Shown here piece after piece: positions 56,475-64,000 of a stretch of DNA of 64,000 nt. The notes under the pieces are model-generated. The model worked only from the letters and a program-made list of their open reading frames with translations, made no database searches and was not told where the DNA came from. Made by a program: the position numbers and the translations under genes. The stretch lies in assembly GCF_014644535.1 (NCBI RefSeq), contig NZ_BMKW01000004.1:355822-419821 (forward strand), read 5' to 3'. The stretch is from Neoroseomonas lacus (GTDB lineage Bacteria; Pseudomonadota; Alphaproteobacteria; Acetobacterales; Acetobacteraceae). The stretch's first letter is position 1, and every line of letters begins with the position of its first letter.

Positions 56475-56827
56475 GGTGGTCTCCGTCGGGTGGCGTTGAT
56501 GCCGCCGCTCTAAGGCCGCCGGTCGGGCTTGGGGAGGAAGTGATTCAGGGTGGTCGTTCGCCATGCGATCCGGATCACAGGGGCGGCTCGGAGCGCCGCC
56601 CCCTCAGGAACCGGCGACACCGCCGCAGGCATCGCACAGGCCTCGACCTCGCCCGTGGTCCACATCGCCGCCCGCGGAACCGGAGCGAAAGCTGTCTTCG
56701 CGCCCGGCCCGCGCATCAACGATGCCGGCACGTCGCCTCGTCCAACGCCCGCTCATCGCGTCCAACGTCCCCGCGTCATTGGCGAGGCGAGATCAGGAGA
56801 GGGGCGGCGCCCCTCCCCATCGATGCA
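56475..56827. other. Intergenic region without a supported gene
   Basis: Several short frames exist on both strands, all Arg/Pro-rich and mutually overlapping, with no motif. Nothing else is recognised. Confidence 0.45.
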
Positions 56828-58405
56828 CTACCCCTTGCGGATGTTGTGGAACAACGGAAACCCGTTGAGCATATCGGTGATGTTGCTGCGGAAGGCGAAG
56901 GGCTGCATCCACGCCCCGGTCGGGATGTAGGGCACGTCCTGCCATGCCTGCATCTGGATGTCGCGGCAGATGCGCTGCTGCTCTTCCAGCGTTGCGGCAT
57001 CGAGAAACTCGTCGCGCAGCGCCTCGATGCGCGCCGATTCCGGCCAGCCGAACGGCCCGTTGCGCCCGAGCCCGCGCACATAGGATTGCGTCGCCGGCGT
57101 GGTCGCGATGATGCCGGGGATGTAGTTGCACCACACCGACCAGCCGCCGCGGTCGAGACCCTCCTTGTTGGCCAGCCGCGGCAGCACCGTGCCCCAATCC
57201 AGCGCCTGGTAGTCGAGGTTGACACCCACCTTGCGGAACATGTCGGCGGCGAGCTGGCTCATCGCATTCAGCGAGGGCAGGTCGGTCGGCACCACGAAGA
57301 CCACGCGCTCGCCCTTGTAGCCGGCGGCTTCGAGGTCGCGCTTCACCTTGTCGAGGCTGCGAGGGCCGGTCATCACCTCGAGCCCGACCTCGGTCGCCAT
57401 CGCGCTGCCGGGCAGGAAAAAGCCGCAGCGGTCGTTCCACAGGGAGCGTTCCTCGCCCATCACCGCCTGCATGTATTCGGTCTGGTTCACCCCGGCGAGG
57501 AAGGCTCGGCGGATCGCCGGATTGTCGAAGGGCGGCACCAGGTGGTTGAAGCGGATCATCCCCATCAATCCGCCGCGTTCCTTCGCCTCAACGCGGATAT
57601 TGCGGTTGCGCCGCAGCAGCGGCAGCAGGTCGGGCTGTGGCTGTTCCCACCAATCGACCTCACCGGCCTGCAGCGCGGCCGCGGCGGTCGCCGCATCGGG
57701 CAGCGTCACCCACTCGACGCGGTCGATATGCACCACCTTCGGCCCGGCGGCGAAGGACGGCGTGCCGGAGGAGCGCGGCACATAGCCGTCGAACTTCTCA
57801 TAGACGTTGCGTGCACCGGCCACGCGTTCGGACGCGATGTAGCGGAACGGCCCGCTGCCCACCATTTCCGTCACCTGCACGCTGGGCGGGTTCGACGCCA
57901 GGCGTTCCGGCAGCACCGGGCAGAAGGCGGAAGGCTTGGCGAGGGCGGTCGGCAGCAGCGGGAAGGGCTTCTTCAGCCGGAACTGGATGACCTTGTCGGA
58001 GATCGCGCTCAGCTCCTCCGTCACCCCGCGCAGCGTCTGGCCGAAGGCGTCGATCTGCATCCAGCGATTGATGCTGGCGACCGCATCGCGCGCCAACACC
58101 GGCGTGCCGTCATGGAACTTCAGCCCCTCGCGCAGCGTCAGCTTCCAGGTCTTGCCGTCATTCTCGACGACATGGCCTTCGACCATCTGCGGTTGCGGCA
58201 TGAAGCTGTCGTCGAGACCGTAGAGCTGGTCATAGACCATGAAGCCATGGTTGCGGGTGACGAGACCCGTGGTGAAGACCGGGTCGAGCAACGCCAGGTC
58301 GGCCTGCGGCACGAACTTCACCACCTTGCGCTGCTGCGCTCGCGCCGGGGCGGAGAGCGATGCGGCTGCCGCCGCTGCGGTGGCAAGGACGTCACGACGT
58401 TTCAT
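56828..58405 (-). CDS. Peptide/nickel-type (family 5) ABC transporter substrate-binding protein
   Basis: A 525-residue periplasmic receptor. The signal region KRRDVLATAAAAAASLSAPARA (cleavage about 23) is followed by a family 5 body: NHGFMVYDQLYGLDDSFMPQPQMVEGHVVENDGKTWKLTLREGLKFHDGTPV and later RRAFLAGVNQTEYMQAVMG. These receptors serve Dpp/Opp-type importers. The permease and ATPase genes are not in the window. It lies 31 bp after an amidase, suggesting joint use of an amide compound. Confidence 0.9.
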   Translation of the reverse strand: MKRRDVLATAAAAAASLSAPARAQQRKVVKFVPQADLALLDPVFTTGLVTRNHGFMVYDQLYGLDDSFMPQPQMVEGHVVENDGKTWKLTLREGLKFHDGTPVLARDAVASINRWMQIDAFGQTLRGVTEELSAISDKVIQFRLKKPFPLLPTALAKPSAFCPVLPERLASNPPSVQVTEMVGSGPFRYIASERVAGARNVYEKFDGYVPRSSGTPSFAAGPKVVHIDRVEWVTLPDAATAAAALQAGEVDWWEQPQPDLLPLLRRNRNIRVEAKERGGLMGMIRFNHLVPPFDNPAIRRAFLAGVNQTEYMQAVMGEERSLWNDRCGFFLPGSAMATEVGLEVMTGPRSLDKVKRDLEAAGYKGERVVFVVPTDLPSLNAMSQLAADMFRKVGVNLDYQALDWGTVLPRLANKEGLDRGGWSVWCNYIPGIIATTPATQSYVRGLGRNGPFGWPESARIEALRDEFLDAATLEEQQRICRDIQMQAWQDVPYIPTGAWMQPFAFRSNITDMLNGFPLFHNIRKG

Positions 58406-58436
58406 GGCACGCACTCTCCGTTGATGGGTGAAGGAA

Positions 58437-59855
58437 CTATTGGGCGAAGGGCGGCCTGTGCTGCGCCCAGGGCTGCGCTTCCTCGAAGGCCGCGCTCGCC
58501 TGCAACACGCCGAGATCGTCAAAGCGCCGGCCAGCGATCTGCAACCCGACCGGCAACCCCGCCGGGGTGAAGCCACAGGGCACGCTCGCCGCCGGGCTAC
58601 CCGACCAGTTGAATGGGTAGGAGAATTCCGCCCACATCAGCCAGTCCCAGTCATGCTGCGGCCAATGCGCCGGCTGCAGCCTGTCGGCCGGGAAGGCGGC
58701 GACGCTCACGGCCGGGGAGAGCAGGAAGTCGTAGCCCTCCATGAAGTCGTGGATCTGCTGGATGTAGTCGAATCGGCGCAGGCGCATCTGCATGAATTGC
58801 GGTGCGGTGAAATGCTGCGCGTATTTGATCATCGCAACGAAGCCCGGGTCCATCCGGTCCTCGAACTCCGCCAGGCTGCTGGCCCGCCCGCTGAAGGTCG
58901 CCGGCCAGAAGAAGCGCACCAGCTCCGGCCCGAGCGGCCCCCACGCCGGCGTCACCTCCTCGACCTCGGCGCCCATCGCCTCGAAGACCCTGACGGCGCG
59001 ATCGACGACCTCGGCGATCTCGGGATCGACGCGCGCATGCCCCAGGTCGCGCGTATAGGCGATGCGCTTGCCCTTCATCGACACGCCCTTGAGCCGCGAG
59101 GCGTAATCCTGCGCCGGCGCCTCCAGCGAGGTGTAGTCCCACGGATGCGGCCCGGCCATCGCCTGGGTCATCAGCGCGGCATCCTCCACGCTACGCGTCA
59201 GCGGCCCGATATGGGTGGCGAGGTCGTTGTTCGACATCGGCCAGTTCGGCACCCGCCCATGCGTCGGCTTCAGCCCATACACGCCGGAGAAATGCGCCGG
59301 CATGCGGATCGACCCCGCACCGTCGCCACCCTGGTGCAGCGGCCCATAGCCGCAGGCCGCCGCAACGCCGGCGCCGGACGACGACGCCCCCGCATTCAGC
59401 CCGCGGCCCCACGGGTTGTGCGTGATGCCCGAGATCATCGCCTGGCTGACGCCCTTCCAGCCCCATTCGCCGGCCGAAGTCGTCTTGCCCATCATCATCC
59501 CGCCGGCATCGAGCAGCCGGCTGACGCACGGCGCATCCACATCCGGGATGGTGCCCTGCAGGATGGCGGTGCCGAAATCCGTCTGCACGCCCTTCGTGTG
59601 CTGCAGATCCTTGATCGTGACAGGAACGCCTTCGAGCAGCCGCGGCGTGTCGCGCTGCATGAACACGGCTTCCGATTTCCGTGCCGCCGTCATGGCGTGC
59701 TCGGGCGTGACGCGCATCATCGCATTCACCTGCGGTTCCACACGCTCGATGCGGTCAAGAACCGCGCGGGCGACCTCCACTGGCGAGAGCTTGCGCGCCC
59801 GATACAGCGCGGCGAGTTCCCGCACGCCAAGATAGCCGATTTCATCGATATCCAT
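58437..59855 (-). CDS. Amidase signature family enzyme
   Basis: A 472-residue amidase. The Ser-cisSer-Lys triad is read as Lys about 82 (VTIKDLQ), cis-Ser about 158 (GASSSGAG) and nucleophile Ser about 182 (GDGAGSIRMPA). It hydrolyses an amide to acid and ammonia, or acts in related transamidation. No GatB/C partners are seen. ATG 59855 follows an AGAGGA site. It is probably the first gene of a two-gene operon with the ABC receptor. Confidence 0.9.
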   Translation of the reverse strand: MDIDEIGYLGVRELAALYRARKLSPVEVARAVLDRIERVEPQVNAMMRVTPEHAMTAARKSEAVFMQRDTPRLLEGVPVTIKDLQHTKGVQTDFGTAILQGTIPDVDAPCVSRLLDAGGMMMGKTTSAGEWGWKGVSQAMISGITHNPWGRGLNAGASSSGAGVAAACGYGPLHQGGDGAGSIRMPAHFSGVYGLKPTHGRVPNWPMSNNDLATHIGPLTRSVEDAALMTQAMAGPHPWDYTSLEAPAQDYASRLKGVSMKGKRIAYTRDLGHARVDPEIAEVVDRAVRVFEAMGAEVEEVTPAWGPLGPELVRFFWPATFSGRASSLAEFEDRMDPGFVAMIKYAQHFTAPQFMQMRLRRFDYIQQIHDFMEGYDFLLSPAVSVAAFPADRLQPAHWPQHDWDWLMWAEFSYPFNWSGSPAASVPCGFTPAGLPVGLQIAGRRFDDLGVLQASAAFEEAQPWAQHRPPFAQ

Positions 59856-60273
59856 GCGCCATCCTCTGCTCCGGCGACACATCTTCATGTCGGATTCATC
59901 GAGCCGGCAAGAGCGCTCGGCTTCGTGATGGGTGACTTGCAGCAACGCTATCCACACGGGGAAACACAACGGCGCCTCGGATCGGAACGCCGCCGTGGTC
60001 GTGGTTAACGCTGAATGACCGCAGCGAATCCGGACGCGATATCGATATCGTGATCCGCAGCGGACCGCTGCCACCCGCAACGAGCCTCTCCCAGGCTGGA
60101 GCGTTCTTCAGCGTATCAGGCGCGACGCCGGCCCGCACCCGCCATTCGGACACCCAACGACCGTAATCCGGCCAGGTAGGAATGCGGGCCGGTGTCGTCC
60201 GGTCGGACCATGCCCTCGGGTGTTCGAAGGATCGCGCGCGGCGGCCGGCCGGCCACCGTGCCCGCCGCCCACG
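59856..60273. other. Intergenic region with a possible minus-strand gene remnant
   Basis: No intact gene is supported. On the minus strand, an open stretch of about 85 codons between roughly 60160 and 59896 translates to protein-like sequence (EWRVRAGVAPDTLKNAPAWERL and FSVNHDHGGVPIRG). It has only an internal GTG to start it, so it may be the remains of an older gene or chance. Confidence 0.35.
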
Positions 60274-60303
60274 AAAAAAAGGCCCCGCGCGATGCGCGGA
60301 GCC
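60274..60303 (-). terminator. Rho-independent terminator of glnA
   Basis: On the minus strand a 10-bp stem with one mismatch (GGCTCCGCGC and GCGCGGGGCC, three-base loop; 60281-60303) is followed by seven T (60274-60280 complement). It sits 30 bases past the glnA stop. Confidence 0.85.
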
Positions 60304-60332
60304 CCCTTTCGTCGCGTCCGATCCTGACGGGA

Positions 60333-61775
<1,443 letters not shown>

Positions 61776-61984
61776 GATGTGCGGTCCTGTTCCCTGACTG
61801 CGAAAACCCCGAAACCTGTCCCCGAACCGCGGCTTCGGAACCCCGCGGAACGACCCGGCGTAGCCTCGCGATGCGGCGTCATACGCCACATCGCCTGGCT
61901 CATCCGGTCTGGCGGGCGCCCTGCGCCGCGTCCGGACCAGCCACCGCCCCCCCGCCGGGGAGGGGTCGGCGAAACTCGCGCGGC

Positions 61985-62494
<510 letters not shown>

Positions 62495-62540
62495 TCACCA
62501 GGCAGCACGGAGCATGGCCGAAGCGTTGGGCGAAATGCAT

Positions 62541-62564
62541 AAAAAATGGGCTAAAACTGCCCAT
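62541..62564 (-). terminator. Terminator-like hairpin in the upstream region of glnB
   Basis: Read on the minus strand, ATGGGC and GCCCAT (62564-62559 and 62551-62546) pair around a seven-base loop, followed by six T (complement of 62541-62546). It is about 218 bases before the glnB ATG and divergent from the aminotransferase at 62671. If transcription begins upstream of it, it would act as an attenuator; otherwise it may stop leakage toward glnB. Confidence 0.5.
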
Positions 62565-62670
62565 CATCGCGGCGCCAGGACGCCTCATCCTGTCACACAA
62601 CCCGTTGCCGCCTTGCCCGCCCGGCGCCATAACCACCGCCCATCACACGTTCAGGACAAGTGCGAGGCCG

Positions 62671-63864
62671 ATGCAGCCGCAGAACGCCCTCCTTTCCGCC
62701 ACCGGCACCACGGTCTTCACCGTCATGTCGGCATTGGCGAACCAGCACCAGGCGATCAATCTCGGCCAGGGCTTCCCCGATTACGACGGCCCTGAGGATG
62801 TGGTCCGCGCCGCCGCCGACGCGTTGCTGGACGGCCGTAACCAATACCCGCCGATGACCGGCCTGCCGGAATTGCGCAACGCCGTGGCGGCCCATGCCAA
62901 GCGCTTCTATGGCATCGACGCCGACCCGAATGCCGAGGTCGTCGTAACCTCCGGCGCCACCGAGGCGATCACCGCCTGCCTGATGGCCGTGCTGAACCCT
63001 GGCGACGAATGCGTGCTGATCGAGCCGCTCTACGACACCTACCTGCCGGTGGTGAAGCTGCTCGGCGCCATCCCCAAGCTGGTGCGGCTCTCCCCGCCGA
63101 ACTGGGAATTGCCGCGCGCCGAACTGGCCGCCGCTTTCGGCCCCAAGACCAAGGCGATCCTGTTCAACACGCCGATGAACCCGACCGGCAAGGTGTTCAC
63201 CGCCGCCGAACTCGCCTTCATCGCCGACCTGATCGCCCGGCATGATTGCTACGCCATCTGCGACGAGGTCTACGAACACCTCACCTTCGACGGCTGGAAG
63301 CACATCCCGCTGATGACGCTGCCGGGCATGCGCGAACGTTGCATGCGCATCGGCTCAGCCGGAAAGACCTTCAGCCTGACGGGCTGGAAGGTCGGCTACA
63401 TCACCTGCGACCGTTCGCTCGCGCCCAACGTCGCCAAGGCCCACCAGAACCTGACCTTCACCACCCCGCCCAACCTGCAGCGGGGCGTCGCCGTCGGCCT
63501 GGCGAAGGACGATGCCTATTTCGCCGGGCTCTCGGACCATCTCCAGCAGAAGCGCGACCGGTTGGCGAGCGGCCTCGCCCGGCTCGGCTTCGGCGTGCTG
63601 GAGACCAAGGGCACCTATTTCATCACCACCGATGTCCGCCCGCTCGGCTGGAACGGCGATGACGTCTCCTTCTGCCGCACGCTGACCGAGGAAGCGAAGG
63701 TCACCGCTATCCCGGTGACGGCTTTCTACGCGACCGAGGGCGCGCCCAACCACTACGCTCGCTTCGCCTTCTGCAAGGGCGATGCGCTGCTCGACCAGGC
63801 GCTGGCGCGGATGGAGGCGTGGCTCGCCGGACGCGGGACAGTGGCACGGGCGGCGGCGGGCTGA
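62671..63864 (+). CDS. Class I/II PLP-dependent aminotransferase
   Basis: A 397-residue aminotransferase. The PLP Lys is at about 232 in SAGKTFSLTGWKVGY; NPTGK, DEVYEHL and the phosphate-contacting Arg in HYARFAF are in place. It resembles the methionine / kynurenine aminotransferase (YbdL, CCBL) group: INLGQGFPDYDGPEDV near residue 30 is their signature. ATG 62671 is used; the longer frame upstream is rejected. It is divergent from glnB. Confidence 0.93.
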   Translation: MQPQNALLSATGTTVFTVMSALANQHQAINLGQGFPDYDGPEDVVRAAADALLDGRNQYPPMTGLPELRNAVAAHAKRFYGIDADPNAEVVVTSGATEAITACLMAVLNPGDECVLIEPLYDTYLPVVKLLGAIPKLVRLSPPNWELPRAELAAAFGPKTKAILFNTPMNPTGKVFTAAELAFIADLIARHDCYAICDEVYEHLTFDGWKHIPLMTLPGMRERCMRIGSAGKTFSLTGWKVGYITCDRSLAPNVAKAHQNLTFTTPPNLQRGVAVGLAKDDAYFAGLSDHLQQKRDRLASGLARLGFGVLETKGTYFITTDVRPLGWNGDDVSFCRTLTEEAKVTAIPVTAFYATEGAPNHYARFAFCKGDALLDQALARMEAWLAGRGTVARAAAG

Positions 63865-63874
63865 GGGAGGAAGG

Positions 63875-63897
63875 TTGGAGGGGCTTTGCCCCTCCAA
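63875..63897. terminator. Hairpin after the aminotransferase
   Basis: TTGGAGGGGC (63875-63884) and GCCCCTCCAA (63888-63897) form a perfect 10-bp stem with a TTT loop, 11 bases past the stop. No T-run follows, but the position suits a terminator. Confidence 0.55.
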
Positions 63898-63934
63898 GCC
63901 ACCCCACCAAAGGCCTAAGAGTCTGACTCTGAAC

Positions 63935-64000
63935 TCAGGTGGAACGAGCTAATCGTCTGATGAGCAAGAGGACGGCGGCGGCATAGAGGAAAGCAGTGGC
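63935..64000 (-). mobile_element. C-terminus of an insertion-sequence transposase (cut by window edge)
   Basis: The last 21 codons before a TGA stop (63935-63937) read ATAFLYAAAVLLLIRRLARST on the minus strand, an ending I associate with IS5-family transposases of Acetobacteraceae (from memory). A 13-base palindrome, AGAGTC-T-GACTCT (63918-63930), sits just outside and may be the terminal inverted repeat. The rest of the element lies beyond the right edge. Confidence 0.55.

Overview
The window reads as a chromosomal segment of a GC-rich alphaproteobacterium, most likely of the Acetobacteraceae (Roseomonas-like). This is an inference from the strong third-position GC bias, two Bug/TctC-type solute-binding proteins, the SUF operon headed by an Rrf2 regulator and containing SufU and SufT, the glnB-glnA pair and many short palindromic hairpins between genes. 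About 59 protein-coding genes can be supported. I found no rRNA, tRNA, CRISPR array or prophage. A transposase C-terminus is cut by the right edge.

Layout. 1-1680: a TetR regulator (cut by the left edge), a rhodanese-domain protein and a DUF3237 protein. 1767-6425: a minus-strand polar amino acid ABC importer (binding protein, ATPase, two permeases) plus a Bug-family binding protein, with a MORN-repeat secreted protein inserted on the opposite strand. 7061-11997: a compact five-gene minus-strand cluster (SDR dehydrogenase, small secreted protein, ADP-forming acyl-CoA synthetase, nitroreductase, NUDIX hydrolase). 12121-16408: a nitrate/sulfonate-type ABC importer followed by a cyclopropane-fatty-acid-synthase-like methyltransferase and an acetyltransferase. 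17601-24095: the complete Rrf2-sufBCDSUTA iron-sulfur assembly operon. 24096-28121: a small monooxygenase and a TetR-controlled HlyD/ABC-2 efflux operon with a perfect operator palindrome.

28653-41723 holds mostly single housekeeping and accessory genes: a metallo-beta-lactamase-fold hydrolase, an FkbM-like protein, an RNA m5U methyltransferase, glutaryl-CoA dehydrogenase, a DEAD-box helicase, a DUF1254 protein and a coupled ATP-grasp/binding-protein pair. 41809-47409: an MFS exporter, Dps, two lipoproteins and topoisomerase IV subunit B. 47444-56474: an acyl-CoA-dehydrogenase-like enzyme, an HxlR regulator, an RTX repeat protein with an A/T-rich upstream region, a purine permease, an XRE regulator, a class V aminotransferase and small unknowns. 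56828-59855: a peptide-type ABC binding protein with an amidase. 60333-62323: the glnB-glnA nitrogen-assimilation unit. 62671-63864: a class I aminotransferase, followed by the edge of an insertion sequence.

Nothing here is a clear case of an undescribed multi-gene system. The best leads are regulatory palindromes (Rrf2, TetR and glnB leaders), the ATP-grasp/Bug pair, an FkbM-like protein with degenerate motifs, a SufU with an extra CxxC, and the A/T-rich region driving the RTX gene.
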